Assembly (NCBI GenBank): GCA_016208165.1
Contig: JACQYL010000098.1
Location: 1 to 64,000 of the forward strand
From: Deltaproteobacteria bacterium
Lineage (GTDB): Bacteria; Desulfobacterota; Desulfarculia; JACQYL01
Length of the DNA: 64,000 nt
Reading direction: 5' to 3'
Shown one piece after another: positions 45,106 to 53,881 of the stretch. A program made the translations under genes and the position numbers. Position 1 is the stretch's first letter. Every line of letters begins with the position of its first letter. The notes below the pieces were generated by a model. The model saw only the letters and a program-made list of their open reading frames with translations, ran no database searches and was not told the DNA's origin.

Positions 45106-46346
45106 TGACTGAATATTTTCTCGCGTTTTTGCGGGCAAACAAGATCAAGACCATGGCGCTTTGCCTGAGCATCGCTTTTTATTTTGCTCTGGTGGTCATA
45201 GCCGCCACGTTGCACCGCGCCATCCCGGAAATCGCCCGGTTGCCGCTCAAGCAAATCGGCGTGCAGACGATAGTCCAGAAAACCGGTGAAATACCCGGCC
45301 GGATGGTCGGCGCCGTTTTTCCCCATTCCAACGCCCCGGTTTCAAAGGAACAATTCAGCCGGCTCGTCGGCCTGCCTTTTGTGGAAGAAGCGGATCTGGG
45401 CCTTTACTTCTGGTACTTCGATACCGCCTTTTTCAAGGCGGTCCTGGGTGTCGATCAAAAAAATCAACTATTCTTCTCTATCCTTGAGAAAAACATCGAC
45501 CGGGGCGCCCTTCAGCTCGGACAAAAAAGAATAGTCATAACCGCATCCTTCGGCGAGAAGCATGGACTGACCGTCGGGGATACCGTAGCCCTCGGAGATA
45601 AGGCCTACGTGGTCAGCGCTATTCTACGACCGAACATAAGCGGTAATATCATTCCGGCCGACGTTTACATGGACCTAGCCGATGCCCTGGAGGTGGTCAG
45701 AGATTCAGTGGAGATGCAGAACATCTATCGACTCGATGACGGTGATTTCGGCAATGTCGTGCTGCTCAGGGGCAACCCCGACTGGCGGGGCGCCAAGGAA
45801 ACGCTGATCATGGAAGTGGATGACAAGTTCCTCGTATTCAGCGAAAAAACGTTTACTCGGGAAATCAGCGAACAGCTCGGCATCGTTTCGACGGCGGGCC
45901 GACTGCTCTTCATTATTCTGGGGGGTGTACTGGCGGTGGCCTTCGGCTTGTTGACCATCTTCAACGTGAAATCAAGGGAACGGGAAATCGCGATTTTACG
46001 GATGCTCGGTTGGCGTATTCTTGATCTCAAGAAACAGTTCATCGGTGAAAATATGATTCTGCTCTGTGTATCCATTCTTTCAGGCAGCGCACTCAGCCTG
46101 GCAGGGCTCTTCCTGCTTGGTCTCCAGACGGTCAAGATGGAAATTCCTTGGGATATCTCGGCCCGGCCCCATTTCCTGCCCGCGGAAAACAGTATTGAAA
46201 GGGTGGTATCGGCTCCTTTGCCCGTGCATTTCGATATCTTCATCTATATCGCCGCCATCATCGGCTTCCTACTGCTGTTCCTGGCCGTGAGTCTTCTATG
46301 TTTCCGCCGGATAAATAGGATTAAGCCATCGGAATGTTCATCGTGA
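45102..46346 (+). CDS. FtsX/MacB-type ABC permease, second of a pair
   Basis: 414 residues: an N-terminal helix (about 17-37), a MacB_PCD-like periplasmic domain, and three C-terminal helices including LLFIILGGVLAVAFGLLTIF and MILLCVSILSGSALSLAGLFLLG. The cytosolic loop VKSREREIAILRMLGWRILDLKKQF is the hallmark of FtsX-type permeases and contacts the ATPase. The first permease has the matching [14 protein letters not shown]. It is the last gene of the plus-strand export locus, with no strong terminator seen after it. Confidence 0.88.
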   Translation: MMTEYFLAFLRANKIKTMALCLSIAFYFALVVIAATLHRAIPEIARLPLKQIGVQTIVQKTGEIPGRMVGAVFPHSNAPVSKEQFSRLVGLPFVEEADLGLYFWYFDTAFFKAVLGVDQKNQLFFSILEKNIDRGALQLGQKRIVITASFGEKHGLTVGDTVALGDKAYVVSAILRPNISGNIIPADVYMDLADALEVVRDSVEMQNIYRLDDGDFGNVVLLRGNPDWRGAKETLIMEVDDKFLVFSEKTFTREISEQLGIVSTAGRLLFIILGGVLAVAFGLLTIFNVKSREREIAILRMLGWRILDLKKQFIGENMILLCVSILSGSALSLAGLFLLGLQTVKMEIPWDISARPHFLPAENSIERVVSAPLPVHFDIFIYIAAIIGFLLLFLAVSLLCFRRINRIKPSECSS

Positions 46347-46635
46347 CCTGAAGCGTTTCCGGATCCTCGTCGTGGTTTCGTGGTTCGGGTAGCCCATCCG
46401 GAAGCCCTTACAGAACCCATCGAGCCTACACGCCTGCGGGTCAAAGGCTTTTTCCCGGACATCTCGCCCATTGCAGGCCCAACGCCGGCCGCTTGCTTTC
46501 CACCCGGCAATGATATAAAGAAGGGGTTCGGTTCGGACACACGGCGCCTGGTGGCGCTCGGGTTTGTCCAACTCCACAGGCCGAGATGGGAGCCTCATAC
46601 CCCGCTGTCTAAAGCGTAACATCAGGAGCATTGAT

Positions 46636-47841
46636 ATGTTTGTCGCTCGTTTAGAGGAAGCGCTGGAAGATATTAGAAACGGCAAGATGGTAATCCTTGT
46701 GGACGCGCCTAACCCCAAGAACGAGGGCGAACTCGTCATGGCGGCGGAAAAGGTGACGCCGCAGGCGATCAACTTCATGACTCTGCACGGCAGAGGCCTT
46801 GTGACCATGCCTTGTACTTCGGAGCTGCTCGAAAAACTCGGGCTGCCTTTGATGACCGCAAAACGGTCTGACTCGGAGCCCGCCTTCACCGTGTCCATCG
46901 AGGCCCGGAAAGGAGTGACCACGGGGATTTCCGCGGCGGACCGAGCCACGACCATTTTGACGGCGGTTTCTGAACACGCCGGGCCGGATGATCTGGTGAA
47001 ACCGGGGCATGTGTTTCCCATTCGGGCTCGTCGCGGGGGTGTGCTCTTCCGGACAGGTCACACCGAGGGAGCCGTGGATCTGATTCGCGTCGCCGGTCTT
47101 AAACCCGCGGCCGCCATGTGCAGCATCATGAATGACGAAGGAGAAATGGCCCGGTTCGAAGAGCTGGAAAAACTGGCCCGGGAATACGAGATGCGCATCG
47201 TATCCATAGCGGATATTATTCACTATCGCCTGCGCAGGGAATCCTTTGTGTTTCAGGCCGCGCGCACCATTCTCCCGACGCTGTATGGAGAGTTCGAGGC
47301 CATCGCCTATGAAAACCAACTGGACCAGCAGCAACACGTCGCCCTGGTCAAGGGTGAAATCAAGTCGGATCAGGAGACCCTCGTTCGAGTCCATTCAGAA
47401 TGCATCCCCGGAAACGTTTTCAGAAGCTATCGCTGCGATTGCGGAGAGCAACTGGAAGCAGCCATGCGCAAAGTCCAAGAGGAAGGCCGGGGTGTTATCC
47501 TTTACCTCCACAAAGAAGGCCGTTACCAGAACCTGATCTCCAAACTGAAAGCCTATGAGATGGAGGACCAAGGCAAGAATTGGGAAGAGAAACACCAACT
47601 GGAGAGCGAAGCTATTTTCAGAGAGTTCGGGATCGGCGCCCAGATCCTCGTGGATTTGGGTATCCGGAAAATGCGGCTGTTGACGAACAGCACCAAAGAG
47701 ATAGCGGGTCTGGAAGGGTTCGGTCTGTCCATCACGGAGCGGGTTCCGCTGAAAGTCGAACCCTCCCCTGACGATGAGTTTCAGCGGAGAAGCTGCGGTT
47801 ATCTGAGTAAGATGATGGACGCCGTCATGCGGCACCAGTAG
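46636..47841 (+). CDS. RibBA-like protein with degenerate active sites in both domains
   Basis: 401 residues aligned over the whole length of RibBA (DHBP synthase plus GTP cyclohydrolase II). In the RibB half the DDEDRENEGD motif reads DAPNPKNEGE: R37 and E38 (E. coli numbering) become Pro and Lys, and the Glu of CELxND becomes Ser (CSIMNDEG). The His of GHTE is kept. In the GCH II half the zinc cysteines (SECIPGNVFRSYRCDCG) remain, but QEGRGIGL is KEGRYQNL and the catalytic Asp before the Arg is Ile (AIFREFG). It probably is not a working riboflavin enzyme. The start at 46636 has AGGAGC eight bases upstream. No other rib genes or FMN riboswitch are nearby. Confidence 0.82.
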   Translation: MFVARLEEALEDIRNGKMVILVDAPNPKNEGELVMAAEKVTPQAINFMTLHGRGLVTMPCTSELLEKLGLPLMTAKRSDSEPAFTVSIEARKGVTTGISAADRATTILTAVSEHAGPDDLVKPGHVFPIRARRGGVLFRTGHTEGAVDLIRVAGLKPAAAMCSIMNDEGEMARFEELEKLAREYEMRIVSIADIIHYRLRRESFVFQAARTILPTLYGEFEAIAYENQLDQQQHVALVKGEIKSDQETLVRVHSECIPGNVFRSYRCDCGEQLEAAMRKVQEEGRGVILYLHKEGRYQNLISKLKAYEMEDQGKNWEEKHQLESEAIFREFGIGAQILVDLGIRKMRLLTNSTKEIAGLEGFGLSITERVPLKVEPSPDDEFQRRSCGYLSKMMDAVMRHQ

Positions 47842-48005
47842 CATCCGTTGAATAAACGTCCCCACATATGCACACCCGCGGCGTTGCGGTGCATTCCTCT
47901 GCAACCGGAGACCCGTCGGTAACGGAGGGCCGAGACGGAGAGCGGCGCAACCCGATCAAACGACTTGAAAATGGGATGGGGTTGACGGATTACCCATGAT
48001 GAATC

Positions 48006-49651
48006 TCACTCGGACGCCTCTGCGTGGGCGTCACGTCCGCCCTCGTTCGGACCTCCGGCCCGCGCCTCCAGGCGCGCCAACTTAGCAGCGGCTGCCTGCA
48101 GTTTCAACAATGATCGAGTGACGTCTTCTTCAAACTCTGCGATCACGGATTCCAACGCTTTTTCGTATCGATGCCGGACCTGTTCATAGAAATCATCAAT
48201 CCTGGCGTCAAGACAATCCAAGACTCGGCGCGCCAGAATCACCACCAGCAGCGCCTCGATGAGGAACAGGCTGAACATGGCCACCAGGCCTTTGCTTTGG
48301 AAGAAGGCAAAGAGTACGCCTGACACGATCCTGGATGCAATCGCGAACGAGGGATGCTCTCTAAACACGGCCAACAGACTCGGGTCCGCCAGATAAAAGA
48401 GCATTGCCGGCACCGGCAAAGCGAGTATTACTCGATACTTGAACCTGCGGTACCCGGAAACGACGTTGGGAAGCTTTCCTTCCGCAAACCAGGCTCGAAT
48501 CTCCCCGATCCATTCCCTTCTCGTAGCGGAGATTCTATCATGCACCCGAGCAAATTCGGGTTTGGTGCTCCACACGAACTCGGCTTTGGGAAAGCGCGCC
48601 AAGGAAGCGTTCACCCGGTTCGAGAGGGAATCCATCCTATGAACCATGGATTCCACAGCCTCTTTGTCCGCGGGGAGAAGCCGTTCAAAACCATCCTGCC
48701 TCTTCGAGCCGAGGAGATTCTGGACAGCTACGGTCCACCGCAAAAGGCTCAGGACCACCCCGCCGCGTTTCTCTCGCTTGAGCCACAGAGGTCGCATGAC
48801 CATGCGACTGGAGTCGTCCAGGTCGGATCGTATCATTTGGGAGCAAATGGTTCGAGTCTGATCGAATTCCTTCTTGACCTGACTCAGCAGCGCTTCGATT
48901 GTACGCGTCAACCCTTCCAGATCGGGATAATGGCTCATGGCGCTAATCAGCCCGTTCAATTCGTGCTCGATATTGGCTAATTTTATCGACCGAATCTCTT
49001 TTTCCCGTCGCTTTCGATACAATAAATCCCGAAAATTCTGAAAATCCCCGGCGCTGGGGAGGTTCGTTCCGCCCGTCATCGCAGAAAGCGCATATAGCTT
49101 CGGCGACAGGACACCCACCTCACCCAATTTGTGTCGGAAGTCATCCAGGACACCCGTTGTTTTCTCCAAATCGAACCGGCCCTCATAGTCCACATACTGA
49201 TCGATCTTGTTTAAGATGAATATGAAGCTTTCGGGATGCTGAGGGCTGATCCGCAGCATGTCATAAAGAGCCTGGTCCGCATATTTCTCGGGGCTCACCA
49301 CCCAGCACGCCACGTCCAGGCGTTCGAGAAACCGAAGTACGCGCACACGGTTCTCAGGCAGGACACTGTCAAAGTCGGGAAGATCGTAGATCACCAGGTC
49401 ACGGATCGCCTCGTTTTGATGAGTCTGATGGGGTTGGATCACCAGCTCCGGAAGCGCTTCCTCTATCGATTGAGCTTTGTGGCGGTAGACCACAATCCGG
49501 TCCGTATGGGGTCGTCGGTCCGAGGCTCGCGAAACCTCTTGGGGCACTTAAATCCGGCAATGCGTTTTCTGGTGTGGAGCAATTCCGCAACGGCGCGAAG
49601 CGCCTGCCGAGTGCTTTCGATTCGCTCCGCCACCACCGAGCGCACGCTCAT
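48006..49651 (-). pseudogene. Dynamin-like GTPase, third of three, lacking its P-loop (deleted and frameshifted)
   Basis: The gene should start at ATG 49651, which overlaps the stop of the upstream GTPase (ATGA). That frame gives about 34 sensible residues (MSVRSVVAERIESTRQAL... to RKRIAGF near 49550) and then becomes nonsense. The rest of the protein continues in another frame from about 49547 (GTG), beginning SRASDRRPHTDRIVVYRH. It includes G3 DLPDFDS, G4 NKID, long helical stalks and hydrophobic segments (VILALPVPAMLFYL, GLVAMFSLFLIEALLVVIL). The GxxxxGKS P-loop expected between the two pieces is absent from all frames. The 513-residue C-terminal frame is otherwise open and well kept, so it may still be made. 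Confidence 0.75.
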
Positions 49652-51384
49652 GATTCGAACTCCATCTCTTCTATCCGGGCTCGAATCCACTCGCCGGCGC
49701 GTTTCAAATCGCTCGAGTCGGAGCCTTTTGGAAATCGATCCATCAAGAAGTCCATCACCCTCTGGCGCTGTTCCGCCAACACTGTCTTATAGGCCCGTTT
49801 GTATCTTTCGTCCAAATCGCGCCCGATCTGCTTGATCTCATCGTATACCACTACCTCCAATACCCCCTTTGGGATCAAGGGCACGATGGCCGTATCCAGA
49901 AGGAGTTCGAGAAGAGTGATCCCTCCGCCAACGACCGTTTCAAGAAGCAGCAGCATACATCCGGAAAGTATGGACGCGGAAACAATACCCGCCTTTTTGG
50001 TCCTTGAGAGTCCATGCCTGACCTGTTCAAAACGCTCCTGAATCCAAACGTCAATAGCGCCGAGTTCGCGGGCGCAGTGCACTTGAAACTCTTCCCTCGA
50101 AAGGAATGTGCCGGCCTCGAACATTTCGGCATACATGGCCGAAGACGGCGCCTCGCGCCGTATCACTGTCGCTATCCCCTGCTGGAAAAACGCCTGGGCG
50201 TCGTGCAGCGGTTCCAGAGGAAGCCGGTGCAGGATCCGTTCAAACGGCTGCTCTTCATCATCCGCATCGCGTCTTTTGAATCCGATGAAGTCGAGTGGAA
50301 AGAGGATGAGGTTTCGGATCCATTTCCTCGGACTGCGCAAGTAATCGTACTTGCGGAGCAACTGCCGTACGTGATTCTTGATCTTGGATTTGGTTTCTTC
50401 GCCAAGCTGGAACTTCAGCGATTTCAGTAAACGCTCCTCCGTCTCGTTCGAGACGGACTCGATACCCCTGAAAAGTCCGGCGGCTATGCTCAGTTCATCG
50501 TCGACCATCGAAACCAGAGCATCCAGCCGCTCCCTTGCCGCTTTCATCAACGAACGTCTTCCGGCTCGAAGTAGTTTCCCCTTGTCAAACGATTCGAGCA
50601 AGGCGGCAAAAGGAGCCAGCTCACGCGTCTGAAAAAGGCTTGCATCGTCTCGCCCAACCCTTGGGAGCGCCACGATTTTTCCTGAAGGATGAAGCCCTTT
50701 CGAACGAAGTTTGGCTTCAAGGTCCTCCAATCCTCCATCCGACTCGAGCTTGTTCAAGATCAAAACATAGGGTTTTCCGGTGCGTTCCGCCTGTTTGATC
50801 CATTCAAAAGGAAGTCTGTCGGCGTATTTCTCCTGGCTGGTGACAAAAACAACCAGGTCAGCCAGACCGTAAAGGTCTTCAGCCATTGTCCTGTTGGTCG
50901 ACACCACGCTGTCTACATCAGGGCTGTCCACCAGAATCATGTCCTGCCACGCGGCGAAATCGTGAAGAATGAAAAGCAAATCCTGGGGTTGCTCATCCTT
51001 GTCCTGAGGCGCCTGCATGAGGTTGCGCCACCTGCACAGCACATCCGGGAACAGGTCCGCTTCTTGAAACACGGTTTCCATTCGCCGCGGCAACAGGATG
51101 ATCGGATTCAATGTCTGGGGGCGTCGGACCCCGGTTCGGCTGACCGGGAAGCCCAACAAAGAATTGAAAATGGTAGATTTGCCGGTGCCCGTACCGCCCT
51201 CGAAAACGGCCACAGGCGCCAAAACATCCTCGTAATCGATCTTGAAAAGAAGCGCTCTGACCTGCGGTATGAATCGATCCCGTTCGCGTACGAATCGAGC
51301 ATGGAGTTGGGAACCCCCGGAAAAGCGCACGCTTGGCAGTAATTCCAGGAGACTACGAATTGGTTCGTTCTCGTCGTTCACCAA
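49648..51384 (-). CDS. Dynamin-like membrane GTPase, second of three
   Basis: 578 residues. The GTPase core has G1 EGGTGTGKST at about 62-71, a G2-like Thr region VRRPQTLNP, G3 LVDSPDVDS and G4 LNKLE. Long helical regions follow, then a hydrophobic pair near the C-terminus (IVSASILSGCMLLLLETVVG and ITLLELLLDTAIVPLIP) that probably inserts into the membrane. This is the plan of bacterial dynamin-like proteins, which bind and reshape membranes. The start is TTG 51384 or GTG 51381, only 13 nt after the first GTPase gene. Its TGA overlaps the ATG of the third. Confidence 0.83.
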   Translation of the reverse strand: MVNDENEPIRSLLELLPSVRFSGGSQLHARFVRERDRFIPQVRALLFKIDYEDVLAPVAVFEGGTGTGKSTIFNSLLGFPVSRTGVRRPQTLNPIILLPRRMETVFQEADLFPDVLCRWRNLMQAPQDKDEQPQDLLFILHDFAAWQDMILVDSPDVDSVVSTNRTMAEDLYGLADLVVFVTSQEKYADRLPFEWIKQAERTGKPYVLILNKLESDGGLEDLEAKLRSKGLHPSGKIVALPRVGRDDASLFQTRELAPFAALLESFDKGKLLRAGRRSLMKAARERLDALVSMVDDELSIAAGLFRGIESVSNETEERLLKSLKFQLGEETKSKIKNHVRQLLRKYDYLRSPRKWIRNLILFPLDFIGFKRRDADDEEQPFERILHRLPLEPLHDAQAFFQQGIATVIRREAPSSAMYAEMFEAGTFLSREEFQVHCARELGAIDVWIQERFEQVRHGLSRTKKAGIVSASILSGCMLLLLETVVGGGITLLELLLDTAIVPLIPKGVLEVVVYDEIKQIGRDLDERYKRAYKTVLAEQRQRVMDFLMDRFPKGSDSSDLKRAGEWIRARIEEMEFES

Positions 51385-51397
51385 AGTCAGACCCGTA

Positions 51398-53635
51398 TCA
51401 GACCGTACTCAGGTCATCGATTTGCCGCCGGAAAGACCGCACCTGTTCCAGCAGACGTTCAACCTCAAGCCTTTCCTTGACCCGTTGCTGTTCCTCCGCT
51501 CGCCCTATCCTGCTCATATTGGACAGATCCACCAGATGATCGTTGACATATCCTTCAAGTTCGGAAAAGAGGCGATCTGAAATCATCTGGTTTATTTTGA
51601 GAAAATAGGTGTACTTAAGATTCTCCCGATAATCCATGATCTGTTCAATCAGCTCGTCGGATATGCATTTCCGGATGACGCTCTGACTTTCGAGCGTCGT
51701 TTTTGCATGTTCTTGAGCTGCAGATGATTCTTCTTTCCCCATCAAACGCTGAGCCACCTTCTTCACTCCCTCGACCGTCTTGCCCAAGCCCATTTTCAAA
51801 AGCACCAAGGCCTTGGCGCGCACGTGGTAGTGAAAGGAAGGGCTGAACAACTTCGGCTTCCACTTGACCGCGGAATTCGGAGACAGCGCTTGAACCGTTC
51901 GCCTGGGCGCGGCCGGGATCAAGTCCTGCATGCTCTTTTCGTAGTTCTCGAATAACTGCTGAAGCAGTTGCACATAAGAGTCGACCTGCCGGACATAATA
52001 ATTTCGCAGTTCCTTTTCTTTACGATTGGTGAATTCTATAATTCTTAGATTGAATTCCTCCTGGATACGACGCAGGAGCCCTTCACTCAGGCTGTGGTAG
52101 AAACGCGCCAGTTCCGTCAACGATCCGCCGGCGGCCTCGGAAGCATCGGACGCTCTTCCGAAGTCCTCCACGAAAGACAGCGTACTCGAGACGGATTTCC
52201 CGATCCTTGGATCGAAGAAACGATCCACCTCGAGCTTCAATTCGCCGTCAAGCTTGATTCGCACGCCGTCGAGCGCGTTACGCACCACCTTGAGAGTGTC
52301 ACCGATGGTCTTCTGCTTCTCCTCGAGATCCGATGTGGCTTGATTGATTTCGTCTCTGTTTTTTGAAGCGATCGCGCTGCGGAATTCGAGAAACTCCTCG
52401 ATCCTGTCGGACAGTCGCGACATGACGGAGATCCCCCTCTGCACCTTGAGACCATACCGTTCTCTTTCCAGAACCCTCCTGAAGTCTTGCTCGAAGCGGT
52501 CTCTCTCTTCCTCCGAAAATCGAGTCAGCTCCTCGTCCTGCTCCCACAGCGCCAGTCTGAGTTGATCTTTCTTGTCGAGCGCATCATCCCCCACGCGCAC
52601 CAGAAGGTGATATAAAGTCGAAAAGGTGTATAATTTAGGTTCCACCCCCAACTGCCGCATCTCGGACTTGGTTCGTTCCACCTGTTCGAGTACGGATGAC
52701 TTTCCATCATGTTCACCGAGATCCAGGTTGAACACGATGAACATCTGATCCAACATCCTGAGGGTCTTCAGGACCTGAATCAGGTGAACGTCCGCTTCCC
52801 GGATTCCCGTTCGCGTACTCACGAGATAGATGACAAAATGGCTTTCCATCAAATATTCCAGGACGGCAGCCATGTGCGCGGGGTTGGGAGAGTCGCTGCC
52901 CTGGCAGTCTCCGATCTCGAGACCGGCCGGCAGGCTTCGGGCGGGAACCGTCAACAGGGCTTGCTTCAAATATACGGCCTTTGACTCACGCCCCACGTAT
53001 TCCCGATGTGCGGCCGCTTCGTCTTCCAACAGATAGATGGAACTCTCTTCCGGCTTCAGGTATTGAGCAATATCTTCATATCCGTCAAGATACGCTTTGA
53101 GTAGATTGGTCTGTTTTACAAAGTCCTCCGAAGCGTCCGCCTCCCGATTCAGGCTAGTCAGAAATCGATCGAGCAGACGTCGGTCTTCTGAGTTGTCGAT
53201 TCGAAATTTTCCGGGTGAGACCGTTTCGCCGGCCGGGGCCAGGAACTCGAGTGCATCCCTGATTTCCGTTTGGATTTCATTCAATCCTTTCAGGGTTAGA
53301 TCCGCCCGAAGGCTGTTGCCGAACCGAACTCTGGTCACAATAGCGGTTATTATCCCCGCGCCTCGCTTGAGAAGGTCTTCTCCAAGAAGGTAATTGCCGA
53401 AGGTGCTCTTCCCCGACTTCACCGGTCCCACGATGGATATCCGCGTGTCTCTCTCCTCGAGTTCCCTGGCGGCGCCCGACAAGGATTCCCGCCATGAGTT
53501 GATCTGCCGATCGTCGGAACCGAACGTCCTCTCTATTTGGCCCGTCAGGTCCAAAAGCTGCTTCTGAAGCTCGGTTATCCGCTCGAAAGACGACTCATCA
53601 CGCGTTACGACCGTGTTTGTTTTGGAAGCTTGCAA
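51398..53635 (-). CDS. Dynamin-like GTPase, first of three
   Basis: 745 residues, the largest of the trio. G1 is GPVKSGKST (70-78). Conserved Thr residues lie in GIITAIVTRV, G3 is in LEIGDCQGSDS, and the G4 position reads VFNLDLGE rather than NKxD. Residues from about 400 to 745 are long charged helices with heptad character, as in dynamin stalks. There is no clear transmembrane helix, so it may be a soluble partner of the other two. The start is TTG 53635 with AAGGG close upstream. A 246-nt gap separates it from the helix-turn-helix membrane protein gene. Confidence 0.82.
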   Translation of the reverse strand: MQASKTNTVVTRDESSFERITELQKQLLDLTGQIERTFGSDDRQINSWRESLSGAARELEERDTRISIVGPVKSGKSTFGNYLLGEDLLKRGAGIITAIVTRVRFGNSLRADLTLKGLNEIQTEIRDALEFLAPAGETVSPGKFRIDNSEDRRLLDRFLTSLNREADASEDFVKQTNLLKAYLDGYEDIAQYLKPEESSIYLLEDEAAAHREYVGRESKAVYLKQALLTVPARSLPAGLEIGDCQGSDSPNPAHMAAVLEYLMESHFVIYLVSTRTGIREADVHLIQVLKTLRMLDQMFIVFNLDLGEHDGKSSVLEQVERTKSEMRQLGVEPKLYTFSTLYHLLVRVGDDALDKKDQLRLALWEQDEELTRFSEEERDRFEQDFRRVLERERYGLKVQRGISVMSRLSDRIEEFLEFRSAIASKNRDEINQATSDLEEKQKTIGDTLKVVRNALDGVRIKLDGELKLEVDRFFDPRIGKSVSSTLSFVEDFGRASDASEAAGGSLTELARFYHSLSEGLLRRIQEEFNLRIIEFTNRKEKELRNYYVRQVDSYVQLLQQLFENYEKSMQDLIPAAPRRTVQALSPNSAVKWKPKLFSPSFHYHVRAKALVLLKMGLGKTVEGVKKVAQRLMGKEESSAAQEHAKTTLESQSVIRKCISDELIEQIMDYRENLKYTYFLKINQMISDRLFSELEGYVNDHLVDLSNMSRIGRAEEQQRVKERLEVERLLEQVRSFRRQIDDLSTV

Positions 53636-53881
53636 ACCCTTCTCCCTTTACACATCAGTGCATGCAGACAGACGAACGAGCATTCCGATGGTTTCGTCTG
53701 AAAACCGACCCGCTTGAAATCCAACAAATAAAATTAGCCACAGGAACGCACGGATCCAGTGGCTAGTAGGGGATACCTCTCCCGGCACTCAAAACGCATG
53801 TCGAGCCCGCGCCGTGTGTCGAGGGAAGCGAGATCCATCTCGATGGGCCGGTGTGCGACTTTCTACCGTCGATTTACCGTT

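Noticed and set aside
46347-46635. FMN riboswitch before the RibBA-like gene
   Set aside because: None of the conserved RFN boxes were seen. The region has only an ordinary ribosome site at its end.
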